A stretch of DNA of 64,000 nucleotides from Acidobacteriota bacterium (GTDB taxonomy: Bacteria > Acidobacteriota > Blastocatellia > Pyrinomonadales > Pyrinomonadaceae). The stretch spans positions 29,284 through 93,283 of the forward strand of contig QHXQ01000037.1 of the NCBI GenBank assembly GCA_003223935.1, in the 5' to 3' direction. A program made the translations under genes and the position numbers. Numbering within the stretch: position 1 is the stretch's first letter; every line of letters starts with the position of its first letter. Shown one piece after another: positions 55,549 through 64,000 of the stretch. Under the pieces are notes generated by a model. That model was not told where the DNA came from. It did not search any database and saw only the letters and a program-made list of their open reading frames with translations.

Positions 55549-56733
55549 GTGGCTCAGATCAAGATGACTGATCTCGCCAGTCCACGCTTCAAGGCCAATC
55601 CATATCCTTTCTACGCGCGGCTGCGCGCCGAAGCGCCAGTCTGCCGCACCACGCTGTTGCGCCAGCGAACTTGGCTCGTCACGCGCTACGCTGACGTGCT
55701 CGCGGTGCTCAAGGATGAGCGGTTCGTAAAAGATTGGCCGCCGAAGACACGTTGGCTGCATCGCTTCGCCGGCCCCATCACGCGCCACATGCTCAATCAA
55801 GACGGCGCAGACCACATGCGCCTGCGCACGCTCGTGCACAAAGCGTTCACGCGCGGTTTGATCGAGCAACTACGCGCGCGGATCCAAAGCGTGTGCGATG
55901 AGTTGCTGACTCAGGCGGCGCATAACGGGCGGCTTGAGTTGATGCACGACTACGCGCTGCCGCTGCCGCTCACCGTCATCGCCGAACTGCTGGGGATTCC
56001 CGAACGAGACCGCTTTCGTTTTCACACGCTGTCGAGAAGCAGCCTCTCGGCTTCGACTCTGGCCGGCGTCGTGCGTTCACTGCCGGATCAATGGGCGCTG
56101 ATTCGCCACCTGCGCAAGTTGATCAAAGAGCGCCGCACAGAGCCGCGCGCCGATCTGATCACGGCGCTGATTCAAGCCGAAGAGGCGGGCGACAGACTGA
56201 GTGAAGCTGAACTGCTCGGCATGATCACACTGCTGCTCATCGCCGGTTATGAAACGACTGTGAATCTAATCGGCAACGGCGCGCTGGCGCTCATAGAGCA
56301 TCCGCAAGAGCGGGCGCGGTTCGAGCAGCACCCGGCGCTTGTCGAGTCGGCCATCGAAGAGTTGTTGCGCTACACCAGTCCGCTCGATATGGCCTCGCAA
56401 CGTTTCGCGCGTGAGGATGTCAACATTAACGGCGCGACTATTCCGCGCGGCGATCTGGTGATCGCGATTGTCGGGTCGGCCAATCACGACGAGACGCAGT
56501 TTCCTGAGCCGGAGACCTTCGACATTACGCGCGAGCCGAACAAGCACCTGGCCTTTGGGCAAGGCGCGCACTTCTGTCTGGGCGCGCCACTGGCACGTTT
56601 GGAAGGCCAGATCGCGCTCACTACTCTGTTCCAACGCTTCCCCAACCTGCGGCTCGCACAAGCGCCCGAATCTCTGCGTTGGCGCAAGAGCTTGATCGTG
56701 CGCGGGCTGGAAGAACTGCCGCTTGCCTTTTAG
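55549..56733 (+). CDS. Cytochrome P450
   Basis: 394 residues from a GTG with an ideal ribosome site (AGGAGGACGCT GTG); the track ATG is 26 codons upstream. I-helix oxygen motif IAGYETTVN, ExxR in EELLRYTSP, and heme ligand FGQGAHFCLGAPLAR are all intact. It resembles soluble bacterial P450s of the CYP107 kind, which hydroxylate small lipophilic or polyketide-like molecules with separate ferredoxin partners; none is encoded nearby. Confidence 0.93.
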   Translation: MAQIKMTDLASPRFKANPYPFYARLRAEAPVCRTTLLRQRTWLVTRYADVLAVLKDERFVKDWPPKTRWLHRFAGPITRHMLNQDGADHMRLRTLVHKAFTRGLIEQLRARIQSVCDELLTQAAHNGRLELMHDYALPLPLTVIAELLGIPERDRFRFHTLSRSSLSASTLAGVVRSLPDQWALIRHLRKLIKERRTEPRADLITALIQAEEAGDRLSEAELLGMITLLLIAGYETTVNLIGNGALALIEHPQERARFEQHPALVESAIEELLRYTSPLDMASQRFAREDVNINGATIPRGDLVIAIVGSANHDETQFPEPETFDITREPNKHLAFGQGAHFCLGAPLARLEGQIALTTLFQRFPNLRLAQAPESLRWRKSLIVRGLEELPLAF

Positions 56734-56782
56734 TCGCAGCATCAACTCAGCCTGCAAACTGTGCAGCACATTTCTTTGTTGC

Positions 56783-57882
56783 TTACAGTTTCTCTGTCTC
56801 CAACAAGCTGGCCAGTCCGTAGAGCATCCACGCTTGCGCCCAACGCATGTAAGGCGTGCGCACGGTGAAGAAGCGGCGGCGTTGGTAATAGAAGAAGCCG
56901 CGCGCGTCGCGCAGTTCGCTGATTGACCAACGCGCGACACGCTCGGCTAACGCAAGCGCGCCCGCATCGTAAGCTTGCAACTCGACGAGCGCGACAAGGC
57001 TAGCGCCGACCGCGTGCGCGTCCGCCGGATAGTTTTGGTTTGGGAAATACTTCGGCCAGCCGTCGGGCAGAAAAAAATTCGCGCGCCAAAATTCGTATCC
57101 GCGCCGGAGCGCCGGTGCAAACTCCGCGCGTTGGTCAGGAGAGACGCGCATGATGCGCGCGAGGCTCGCACCACGTAGCGCGTCGCATGCAAAGCCAACT
57201 CGACAAGTTTCGTCTCCTTCGTGCGTGCGCCCACACAGGCGAGCGTCTCTGCCGCCAACAGGCTCGCGTTGAAGACGCGCGTCTCGTCAAGCGGCGTGTA
57301 GCTGAAGCAGACTTCATCCGTTCTCTCTACGCTGCGATGTAGATCGCGCCGGATGAAATCGCACGTGCTGCGCGCGACGTGCAGATAAGCTTCATCCTTG
57401 AAGGCGTCAGACGCGGCGATGAGTGCGCGCGCGGCGAAAGCTGTGGGCACGATTGTCGGCGTGCCGCGCGGCGCGTAGAAGGCGCGCCCCTGCCAGTCGA
57501 AGTTGTAGCCCCAAGCCGCGCCGTGATAACCGTCGAGCGCATGAGCTAACAAGTCGGACAACAACGCGCGGGCGGTCTGTTCATCCTCTTGTGTGCGCGT
57601 CGTGCGAAAGCGCGCGAGCGCGGCGAGCGCAAAGAGCGCGAGACCTTTTGCGTTTTGCTCATGCGGCACGAGCAGGAACGGACGTAAGTTTATTGGCGCG
57701 CGTTTGCCGAGTTGCGTCCATGCGAGGCGCGCAAGACGTGAATGGCGCAGCGGCGTCGCCTGAAAGAGCCGACTGTTCAGTGCGTCGAACGGATCGTGCC
57801 CTGCGAAGTTGCGTGCGCGACACCATGCGAACAACGTTTGATAGACGCGCTCAAGTTCAGCGCGCATATCGCTCTTCACCAT
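56783..57882 (-). pseudogene. Frameshifted all-helical protein gene (probable alpha/alpha-toroid)
   Basis: Two frames carry parts of one protein. The first (start MVKSDMRAELERVYQTLFAW at 57882) is convincing to about 57190, ending LALHATRYVV; beyond that it turns Arg/Ser-rich and unlike protein. The second frame takes over as ASLARIMRVSPDQRAEFAPALRRGYEFW and runs to 56783. Helix-pair repeats with GAAWGYNFDW and PADAHAVGASL suggest a toroid like those of polysaccharide-modifying proteins. From memory of relatives, a segment before ASLARIM also seems missing, so a deletion is likely. The gene start overlaps the GNAT stop. Confidence 0.75.
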
Positions 57883-58430
57883 GCGCGCCTCGTCAGCGTG
57901 CGCAAAGTCTGCGCAAGATCGGGCCATTTGTAAAATACTGTCATATATTCTCGGCCGAATCGTTCGAGCTGCCCGCGCGCGACAAGCGCGCCGCCGAGTT
58001 GTTCGTAGAAGCGCCGGTAAGGGTTCTCTGCCAGCGCTTCAAGATACATACTGTTGCGCCCGTTGGCGACGAGCAGTGCCGACGCACGTCTGAATAGTTC
58101 ACGCCCGATGCCGCGGCGTTGATAATTTATGTCGAGATAAAGCGAATATAACTCGGCCGCGCAGCCGAAGTTCTCCTCATCACGCGCCGCGCCCACATCG
58201 CAAATGCCGATCACTTCGCCATTGGCTTCTGCGACGAGCAGACGATAGAACTCGCTGTTGTCGGTCAGACGCTGGCGATATGACTCCGTGCGTCGTTCAA
58301 CCGACAACGAAGCGAGCCACGCCGGATCGAGTATGCCCTGAAACGACTCGCGCCACGAACTGACCTGCACGCGCGCAATCGCCGCCGCGTCCGCTGCCCT
58401 CGCCACGCGATATATGATCTCGTCAGTCAT
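57876..58430 (-). CDS. GNAT-family N-acetyltransferase
   Basis: 184 residues. The GNAT acetyl-CoA motif A reads INYQRRGIGRELFRRA, preceded by strand LYSLYLD; motif B is YLEALAENPYRRFYEQLGG. It transfers acetyl from acetyl-CoA to an unknown amine. Its stop overlaps the start of the downstream pseudogene by seven bases, so they were a two-gene operon. Confidence 0.9.
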   Translation of the reverse strand: MTDEIIYRVARAADAAAIARVQVSSWRESFQGILDPAWLASLSVERRTESYRQRLTDNSEFYRLLVAEANGEVIGICDVGAARDEENFGCAAELYSLYLDINYQRRGIGRELFRRASALLVANGRNSMYLEALAENPYRRFYEQLGGALVARGQLERFGREYMTVFYKWPDLAQTLRTLTRRAW

Positions 58431-58542
58431 TGGCTTGGCTAAATGTCAAAGCAAAGATAATCCACAAAAGCAGACGAAACAACGCGGAAGAGAATGTCGG
58501 CAGCAGGTGCGGCGCTGCTTCGCCGTCTGTTTCATCATCGGT

Positions 58543-58548
58543 TATAAT
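58543..58548 (+). promoter_or_regulatory. -10 element for the M16 peptidase operon
   Basis: TATAAT consensus about 45 bases before the start codon at 58594. The -35 region (TTCGCC at 18 bases) is weak. Confidence 0.55.
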
Positions 58549-58593
58549 TCGTCCGTCTCCAAAACCATATTCAAGTATCCGGGAGTTCAAGAT

Positions 58594-60000
58594 ATGAAAA
58601 TGCTACTTCTCGTTTCGCTTCTCTTGTGCCTGCCCGCGTTGGCGTTGGCACAAGGGCGCACGCGCGGCGGACGTAAGGCTTCAGCGCCCGCCAAACAACC
58701 GCGCAAGATTTTTCCGTACAATTACACGATTGACGATCTGCCGAACGGCCTACGGCTCGTCACCGTGCCGACCGACTATCCGAATCTCGTCGCGCTCTAC
58801 ATCGTCGTCTCCACAGGTTCGCGCAACGAGATCGAAGCGGGCAAGAGCGGTTACGCGCACCTGTTCGAGCATTTGATGTTTCGCGGCAGCCAAAACTACT
58901 CGCCCGAACAGCGCGACGCGATCTTGAAGAAGGCCGGCGCGTCTTCAAACGCTTACACGACTGACGACCGCACGGTCTTTCACGAAATCTTCTCAAAGGA
59001 AGACCTCGATGCCGTATTGAAGCTCGAAGCCGACCGCTTCCAGCATCTGCAATACCCGGAGGCGAACTACAAGACGGAGACGCGCGCCGTGCTCGGCGAG
59101 TACAACAAGAACTCGGCCGACCCGACCGAGAAACTGTTCGAGGTCTTGCGCGAAACGGCGTTCAAGACGCACACCTACGCGCACACCACGATGGGCTACA
59201 TACGCGACATCGAGGACATGCCCAATCAGTATCAATACAGCTTAGAGTTTTATAAACGCTACTACCGGCCCGAATACACAACCATCACCATCGTCGGCGA
59301 CGTGACGCGCGCACGCGCGCTTGCGCTCGTCAAGCAATACTTCGGCGACTGGCAGCGCGGGAGCTACGTGCCCAACATCCCGCAAGAGCCTGCGCAGGAT
59401 GCGCCGCGCGAGGCGCACGTTGATTGGGCGAACCCGACGCTGCCTTACGTCGTCGTCGCCTTCCGCGCGCCCGCTTACTCGGATGAGAACAAAGACAAGA
59501 TCGCGCTCGACCTGCTCTCGTCCATCGCCTTCGGCGAGAACTCTGATCTCTATCAACGGCTTGTCATCAAAGAGCAGAAGGTTGATTCGCTGAACGCGGG
59601 CGCAGAGGATCACAAGGATCAAGAACTCTTCGCCGCCTTCGCGCGCGTCAAGGACGAGAAGGACATGGCTTACGTCGAGCAGCAGATACTCGACACGTTC
59701 AAACGCTACACAACTGAACTCGTGTCGCAGCAAGACCTCGACAACACGCGCTCGCGTTTCCGCTACGGCTTCGCGCAAGGCATGAACAGCAGCGAAGCGA
59801 TTGCCGGGACGCTCGCGTCCTACATCGCGCTCCGCCGCACGCCTGAGACGCTAAATAAGGTTTTCGCGCTCGCAGACACCGTCACGCCCGCAGACATACG
59901 CGATGCCGCGCGCCGTTATTTCACTGACAACAATCGCACCATCGTCACGCTTACGCACAAGGCGGGCGATACCACCGCGCAAAAGGAGGGCGAACGCTAA
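58594..60000 (+). CDS. M16 zinc peptidase, catalytic member
   Basis: 468 residues from MKMLLLVSLL, with ribosome site GGGAG; the track start is 60 codons upstream. Signal peptide to about residue 19. The inverted zinc motif is intact: YAHLFEHLMFRG (HxxEH) with the downstream Glu in AVLGEYNKN. It pairs with the next gene, a non-catalytic M16 partner, overlapping by one base. Such heterodimers digest peptides in the periplasm. Confidence 0.94.
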   Translation: MKMLLLVSLLLCLPALALAQGRTRGGRKASAPAKQPRKIFPYNYTIDDLPNGLRLVTVPTDYPNLVALYIVVSTGSRNEIEAGKSGYAHLFEHLMFRGSQNYSPEQRDAILKKAGASSNAYTTDDRTVFHEIFSKEDLDAVLKLEADRFQHLQYPEANYKTETRAVLGEYNKNSADPTEKLFEVLRETAFKTHTYAHTTMGYIRDIEDMPNQYQYSLEFYKRYYRPEYTTITIVGDVTRARALALVKQYFGDWQRGSYVPNIPQEPAQDAPREAHVDWANPTLPYVVVAFRAPAYSDENKDKIALDLLSSIAFGENSDLYQRLVIKEQKVDSLNAGAEDHKDQELFAAFARVKDEKDMAYVEQQILDTFKRYTTELVSQQDLDNTRSRFRYGFAQGMNSSEAIAGTLASYIALRRTPETLNKVFALADTVTPADIRDAARRYFTDNNRTIVTLTHKAGDTTAQKEGER

Positions 60001-61550
60001 TGAAGCGCACACTTTCGATCACATTGACCATCTGCTTGATCACAATCGCAGCCATGCCGACACTCGCACAACGCAAATCACCACCGCGCGGGACGAAGCG
60101 CGGCACGACGACGGCGAAGGGCGCAGCTAGCAGCGCCGACGTACTGCTGCCGTCACGCTCGCCGCTTATCTCGTTTCGCATCCTCTTCATGACCGGCTCG
60201 GCCGATGACCCGCATGGCAAAGAGGGCCTTGCGAATCTGACGGCCGCGCTGCTCGCGCAGGGTGGCTCGCGGCGCATGTCTTACGAGCAGATCACGGAAG
60301 CCTTCTATCCGTTGGCCACCTCGTTCGGCGCGCAAGTGGATAAAGAGATGACCGTCTTCACGGGCACGACGCACGTGGACAATCTGCAAAAGTATTACGC
60401 GATCATCAGCCAGATGCTGCTTGATCCCGGCTTCCGCGAAGACGACTTCACGCGCCTCAAGACCGACGCAACCAACTTTCTCAAAGTTGGCTTGCGCCAG
60501 TCGAACGACGAAGAACTCGGCAAAGAGTACCTCTACAACGTCATCTACGCCGGTCATCCTTACGGGCACGAGAACGTCGGCACGATCAGCGGGCTTGACT
60601 CGATTACGCTCGCAGACGTGCGCGACTTCTATCAAAAGCATTACACGCGCGCCAACCTCGTGCTAGGGTTAGCGGGCAACTACCCCGCAGGCTTCGTCAA
60701 CAAGGTCAAAGCCGACTTCGCCAAACTCCCTGCGGGCACGCAGACGCCGAATAATTTCTTCACGCCCAAGCTCGACGCAGGCACGCGCATTGACATCATC
60801 CAACGCGACACGCGCTCGACCGCGATCTCAATCGGCTTTCCCATTAACGTCACGCGCGCAGACAAAGATTGGCCCGCGCTCGCGCTCGTCGCTTCATACT
60901 TCGGTGAGCATCGTTCGTCGAACAGCTATCTCTATCAACGTCTGCGCGAGTCGCGCGGCTTAAACTACGGCGACTATGCCTACGTCGAATACTTTCCGCG
61001 CGGCATGTACCAGTTCGAGCCTGATCCGAATCTCGCGCGCCAGCAACAGATTTTCCAAATCTGGATTCGGCCGGTCGAACCCGCGAACGGCATGTTCGCT
61101 TTGCGTGCCGCGCTCTACGAGTTCGACAAACTCGTGCGCGATGGGCTGACTGAGGAAGCGTTCGAGGCCACGCGCGATTATCTCTCGAAGCACTCGAACA
61201 TTTTGACGGCGACGCAGGACGCGCAACTCGGCTACGCGCTCGACAGTCGCTACTACCGTGTCGGCAACTTCAACGACTACGTGCGTGATCAGTTAGCCAA
61301 GCTCACGCTCGCCGACGTGAACCGCGCGATCCGCGAGCATCTAGCGACCAATCACCTGCGCATCGTCGTCATCACGAAGGACGCGCAAGGCTTCCGCGCT
61401 GCGCTCTTGAGCAGCAAGCCCTCGCCCGTCACCTATGTGTCGCCTAAACCGCAAGCGATTCTCGACGAGGACAAGATCATCGAGGCGTACAAGATTGACG
61501 TGCAGCCTGCGAACGTCCACATCGTGCCAGTCGAACAGGTCTTTCAGTGA
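60000..61550 (+). CDS. M16 peptidase, non-catalytic partner
   Basis: 516 residues, signal peptide to about residue 23 (MPTLAQRK). It has the M16 two-lobed fold (SADDPHGKEGLANLTAALLA, FLKVGLRQSNDEELG, RESRGLNYGDYAYVEYFP) but the HxxEH motif is replaced by GLANLTA, so it lacks zinc. Its start overlaps the catalytic gene's stop (TAATG), a sign of coupled translation and a heterodimer. Confidence 0.93.
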   Translation: MKRTLSITLTICLITIAAMPTLAQRKSPPRGTKRGTTTAKGAASSADVLLPSRSPLISFRILFMTGSADDPHGKEGLANLTAALLAQGGSRRMSYEQITEAFYPLATSFGAQVDKEMTVFTGTTHVDNLQKYYAIISQMLLDPGFREDDFTRLKTDATNFLKVGLRQSNDEELGKEYLYNVIYAGHPYGHENVGTISGLDSITLADVRDFYQKHYTRANLVLGLAGNYPAGFVNKVKADFAKLPAGTQTPNNFFTPKLDAGTRIDIIQRDTRSTAISIGFPINVTRADKDWPALALVASYFGEHRSSNSYLYQRLRESRGLNYGDYAYVEYFPRGMYQFEPDPNLARQQQIFQIWIRPVEPANGMFALRAALYEFDKLVRDGLTEEAFEATRDYLSKHSNILTATQDAQLGYALDSRYYRVGNFNDYVRDQLAKLTLADVNRAIREHLATNHLRIVVITKDAQGFRAALLSSKPSPVTYVSPKPQAILDEDKIIEAYKIDVQPANVHIVPVEQVFQ

Positions 61551-61558
61551 GGCGCAAC

Positions 61559-62995
61559 ATGAAAAGATCGCTCACGTCCGAAGCCATCAGCGACATCAAC
61601 ACACAACTGCATGCAGCCAACGCCGATTTCGCGCGCTACTATCCCGGCGAATCCGGTCGTCGCCAGCCCGTGCACACGGTTTACGGCGGCGCGCATTTGT
61701 TTAAGTCCGACACGCCGCAGCGACTTGGCGCGTTGGCCCTGCGCGCGCTTGAACAGTTCGCGCCTGATGCAGTTGAGTTCGCCCGCGCTGTCGGTCTGCC
61801 CGGTGCTGAAGTTTTAACCGATAAGTCGGAGCGGTTGGCACAGTTGCGTGTGCCGTTTGAAGGCGGCGAGTTTGTCGAGCAAGACAACAAGCCGTTGGAG
61901 CTTGCGCGTACGATCTACACGCGCGTGCAAGAGAAACTACAACGCGAGCCGGTCGAAGATTTTCGGATTGATTTTGAGGATGGCTACGGCAACCGCCCCG
62001 ATGCGGAAGAGGACGGGCACGCCGAGGCAGCCGCGCGCGAAGTGGCCGCAGGCATGAAGGCCGGCACGCTCTCGCCCTTCATCGGCATCCGCATCAAGCC
62101 CTTCAACGAAGAGTTGCGCGCGCGCTCGACGCGCACGCTCGACATCTTTCTCTCGACGCTCATTGCAGAGACGGGCACGCTGCCTGACAACTTCGTCGTC
62201 ACGCTCCCGAAGATCGTTAGTCCGGCGCAGACGTCTGCGCTCGCCGGTCTCTTCGATCTGCTTGAGCCGCAGCTTGGTCTCGCTTCAGGTGCGCTCAAGT
62301 TCGAGATGATGATCGAGACGACGCAGTCAATCATCAATCACGAAGGCCAGATCAATCTGCCGCTCCTGCTCGCAGCCGCGCGCGGGCGTTGCATTGCCGC
62401 GCACTTCGGCACGTACGACTACACGGCCAGTTGCAACATCACCGCCGCGCATCAACACATGATGCACCCCTCATGCGACTTCGCCAAACAGATGATGCAG
62501 GTCGCCTTCGGCGGCACAGGCGTGTGGCTCTCCGACGGCGCAACCAACATCATGCCCGTCGCACCGCATCGCGCTACGCCAGACCAACCGCTTACGCCTG
62601 CACAGACGGCAGAGAACCAACGCACCGTCCAACGCGCATGGGCTTTGCACTACCAGCACATCCAACACTCCCTGCGCGGCGGCTTCTATCAAGGTTGGGA
62701 CTTGCACCCCGCGCAACTCCCGACGCGCTACGCCGCCGTCTTCGCCTTCTTCCTCGAAAGCCTCGACGCCGCCTCTGAGCGCCTCCGCAACTTCGTCGAG
62801 AAGGCCGCCAAAGCCACGCTCGTCGGCGACGTGTTCGATGACGCCGCCACCGGGCAAGGACTCTTGAACTATTTCCTGCGCGCCATCAACTGCGGCGCAA
62901 TCACCGAAGCCGAAGCCTTACAGCTATCAAGCCTGACGCTCGCGGAACTGCGCTCCGGCTCGTTCGTCAAGATTCTTAAAAACCGACAAAGTTGA
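61559..62995 (+). CDS. HpcH/HpaI aldolase-fold protein (DUF6986, annotated in some genomes as phosphoenolpyruvate kinase)
   Basis: 478 residues from MKRSLTSEAIS, with GAGG upstream. Marks of the citrate-lyase-beta/aldolase TIM barrel include FRIDFEDGYGNRPDAEEDGHA (metal-binding Asp/Glu), KFEMMIETTQSI and AAHFGTYDYTASC. Length and motifs fit the DUF6986 group; the biochemical role is not certain and 'PEP kinase' should be treated as a name only. It follows the M16 pair with an eight-base gap. Confidence 0.85.
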   Translation: MKRSLTSEAISDINTQLHAANADFARYYPGESGRRQPVHTVYGGAHLFKSDTPQRLGALALRALEQFAPDAVEFARAVGLPGAEVLTDKSERLAQLRVPFEGGEFVEQDNKPLELARTIYTRVQEKLQREPVEDFRIDFEDGYGNRPDAEEDGHAEAAAREVAAGMKAGTLSPFIGIRIKPFNEELRARSTRTLDIFLSTLIAETGTLPDNFVVTLPKIVSPAQTSALAGLFDLLEPQLGLASGALKFEMMIETTQSIINHEGQINLPLLLAAARGRCIAAHFGTYDYTASCNITAAHQHMMHPSCDFAKQMMQVAFGGTGVWLSDGATNIMPVAPHRATPDQPLTPAQTAENQRTVQRAWALHYQHIQHSLRGGFYQGWDLHPAQLPTRYAAVFAFFLESLDAASERLRNFVEKAAKATLVGDVFDDAATGQGLLNYFLRAINCGAITEAEALQLSSLTLAELRSGSFVKILKNRQS

Positions 62996-63003
62996 TAGTG
63001 GTA

Positions 63004-63065
63004 TTATCCGTCTGCGAGCGGCATAATACGCTGATAGGGCGTATTATGCCACCCAAAACGGATAA
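63004..63065. other. Nested perfect hairpins at the left boundary of the cassette-like region
   Basis: TTATCCGT/ACGGATAA (outer, 8 bp) and GGCATAATACGC/GCGTATTATGCC (inner, 12 bp, seven-base loop) are nested. The inner stem could terminate the DUF6986 gene. The fold resembles half of an attC but lacks a matching R'' box. Confidence 0.6.
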
Positions 63066-63072
63066 TCAATAG

Positions 63073-63782
63073 TTGGGCGACGCACATAGGAATTGAGCGA
63101 TATGGTTGACAACCAATCTCCGAATAGGCGGCTTGATGCCCTATTTCGGGAGTTCGATAGCCTCGCTGCCGAAAATCGCAATGCGCTTGATGGAACCGAT
63201 AAGAAGCTGAGCATGGCCTTCGGCGTGGCGGCAACTCTTATCGCGGCTGGGCTCTGGCGCTCGGAAGCGACGTTCTTCCTGATTGTTCCGTACCTGATCC
63301 TGGCTATCGCGTTCTTCGCAGCGATACAGCTGTCGCAGGTCGTTGTCCTCGGTGCGCAACTGGCAGTTGTCGAGAAGCGCATAAACCAAGAGCTTGGGCA
63401 GCAGGTGATGAGTTACTTCAGCGTCACAGTCCTGACCGTGTGCGATGCCCCAACTCTCATCGATCCGAGAACAGGGCGTAAGCAATTCACGCTCAATGCC
63501 GTCTACACTGCGTCTGCTGCCGTCGTGTTGCTCGCAGCGATTGTGTTTTCGATTATCGAAGGATGGCAAGCGCTCATCGTGAAGGGTCGCGCTCCAATGG
63601 GATTTTACTTTGCCGGTGTGTTTGCCGCCTTTGCCATCGTAATCTGGGTCACATATCGAGCCACGAGGGCCAAACGCCTGCTCATTGAGGTGATCAAGCA
63701 AGCTCTTGCTGCGTCGCCTAATGAAGCGCTGGAGCCGCCAGCACCGACGGCTTCCGATTAAAGGTGCGGCTCAACGCTCGCG
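63073..63782 (+). mobile_element. Candidate integron-type gene cassette
   Basis: The segment starts after the G of a GTTGGGC core (63072-63078), contains one ORF 24 bases in, and ends at the G of the R' core GTTAGGC in an attC-like site (63716-63788). This is the layout of a single integron cassette. GC is visibly lower than the flanks. No integrase is in the window, so it would be a solitary cassette or the edge of a CALIN. Confidence 0.6.
63102..63761 (+). CDS. Cassette-borne membrane protein, unknown function
   Basis: 219 residues from MVDNQSPNRR (a TTG three codons earlier is the track start). Predicted helices: about 37-55, 57-78 (FLIVPYLILAIAFFAAIQL), 134-156 and 166-188 (FYFAGVFAAFAIVIWVTY), with cytoplasmic N- and C-terminal tails. 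No family is recognised. Composition and codon use differ from the chromosomal genes to its left. The stop lies inside the attC-like site, as is usual for cassettes. Confidence 0.7.
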   Translation: MVDNQSPNRRLDALFREFDSLAAENRNALDGTDKKLSMAFGVAATLIAAGLWRSEATFFLIVPYLILAIAFFAAIQLSQVVVLGAQLAVVEKRINQELGQQVMSYFSVTVLTVCDAPTLIDPRTGRKQFTLNAVYTASAAVVLLAAIVFSIIEGWQALIVKGRAPMGFYFAGVFAAFAIVIWVTYRATRAKRLLIEVIKQALAASPNEALEPPAPTASD

Positions 63783-63788
63783 TTAGGC
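63716..63788 (+). mobile_element. attC (59-base-element)-like recombination site
   Basis: R'' GCCTAAT and R' GCGTTAGGC form the outer pair; L'' GGAGCCGC and L' GCGGCTCAAC form the inner pair; between R and L the strands do not match (the central spacer). The right half, CGGCTCAACGCTCGCGTTAGGC in outline, follows typical attC sites base for base in layout. Length is 73 bases. R'' has one mismatch (final T for C). Confidence 0.75.
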
Positions 63789-63815
63789 TACCTCGCGTTG
63801 AAAAATTTTATGTTG

Positions 63816-64000
63816 TTAGCACATTAAAATGTCCGCTTTTTGTAGCCCATCAGCTGTCCGGTTTGTTAGTTGTGTCCGGGGCTTCTGCTTCCGCTTCGTG
63901 TTCCCTGTGCTGACGCTCAGGGTCTGTCCGTCTGCCCCGTAGCGGCCGACGATGTGCGACCCATAGCCGATAGAGAGCCGCCCGTCCAGATGCTCGTAAA
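63816..64000 (-). CDS. 3' end of an IS transposase (partial)
   Basis: Open frame running off the window, ending YEHLDGRLSIGYGSHIVGRY...TADGLQKADILMC. The EHLDGRLSIGYG tail resembles the C-terminus of ISNCY/IS481-type DDE transposases. Just beyond the stop is ACATTAAAATGTCCGCTTTT and then a second TGTCCGG, likely part of the element's end. It is absent from the supplied track because it is under 60 codons of visible sequence with no start. Confidence 0.65.
   Translation of the reverse strand, partial: YEHLDGRLSIGYGSHIVGRYGADGQTLSVSTGNTKRKQKPRTQLTNRTADGLQKADILMC

Noticed and set aside
63004-63078. A second complete attC site at the left end of the cassette
   Set aside because: L boxes and R' are present but no R'' complementary to GTTGGGC on either strand.

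Overview
The window is a 64 kb stretch of GC-rich bacterial chromosome, densely coding, with genes on both strands in short operons. The combination of a class II (B12-dependent) ribonucleotide reductase, many exported TPR and zinc-ribbon proteins, paired M16 peptidases, an M13 peptidase, DUF354/DUF433/DUF5615 genes and many intergenic inverted repeats built from 7-8 bp units suggests Acidobacteriota, most likely class Blastocatellia. That placement is an inference; no rRNA gene is present, and I saw no tRNA gene.

Layout. 1-4.1 kb: five exported or membrane proteins of unknown role, including a TPR protein and a zinc-ribbon protein. 4.1-9.3 kb (minus): a MacB-type ABC permease and, separated by three unrelated genes (SirB1-like, HAD, cNMP-binding/DUF1003), its probable ATPase. 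9.3-15.1 kb (minus): orphan nuoI, ndk, a DUF433/DUF5615 pair, and sucD and sucC separated by a beta-CASP metallo-hydrolase and a MauE-like gene. 15.4-20.8 kb: M13 peptidase, half-size GDT1 protein, OsmC protein, a receiver, a CAP-domain protein behind a structured leader, and an antitoxin whose toxin is reduced to about 14 recognisable codons. 20.8-28 kb: PP2C phosphatase, HDAC-like deacetylase, glycine-zipper and BON proteins, MFS exporter. 28-36 kb: nrdJ with a clear promoter and NrdR box, hslO, pspA with a membrane partner, purD. 36-41 kb: two large APC/KUP-type permeases with a recognisable c-di-AMP (ydaO) riboswitch plus intrinsic terminator between them. 41-47 kb: TPR/sigma-54 activator, amidohydrolase, pncB. 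47-54 kb: a compact signalling operon of beta-barrel protein, PstS-like protein, hybrid histidine kinase, receiver, and a protein joining two H-box domains, a receiver and an adenylate cyclase. 54-63 kb: LOG-like protein, DUF354, P450, a frameshifted pseudogene, GNAT, an M16 peptidase pair and a citrate-lyase-fold protein. 63-64 kb: a lower-GC membrane-protein gene ending in an integron attC-like site, followed by the 3' end of an insertion sequence transposase that runs off the window.

Themes. Potassium/c-di-AMP control (riboswitch locus), a multi-step phosphorelay probably feeding cAMP synthesis (47-54 kb), and envelope maintenance (PspA, ABC, M13/M16 peptidases) dominate. Mobile DNA traces are concentrated at the right edge. 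At least nine families of palindromic intergenic repeats sit tightly between genes, supply stop codons to several, and in one case encode most of a signal peptide.
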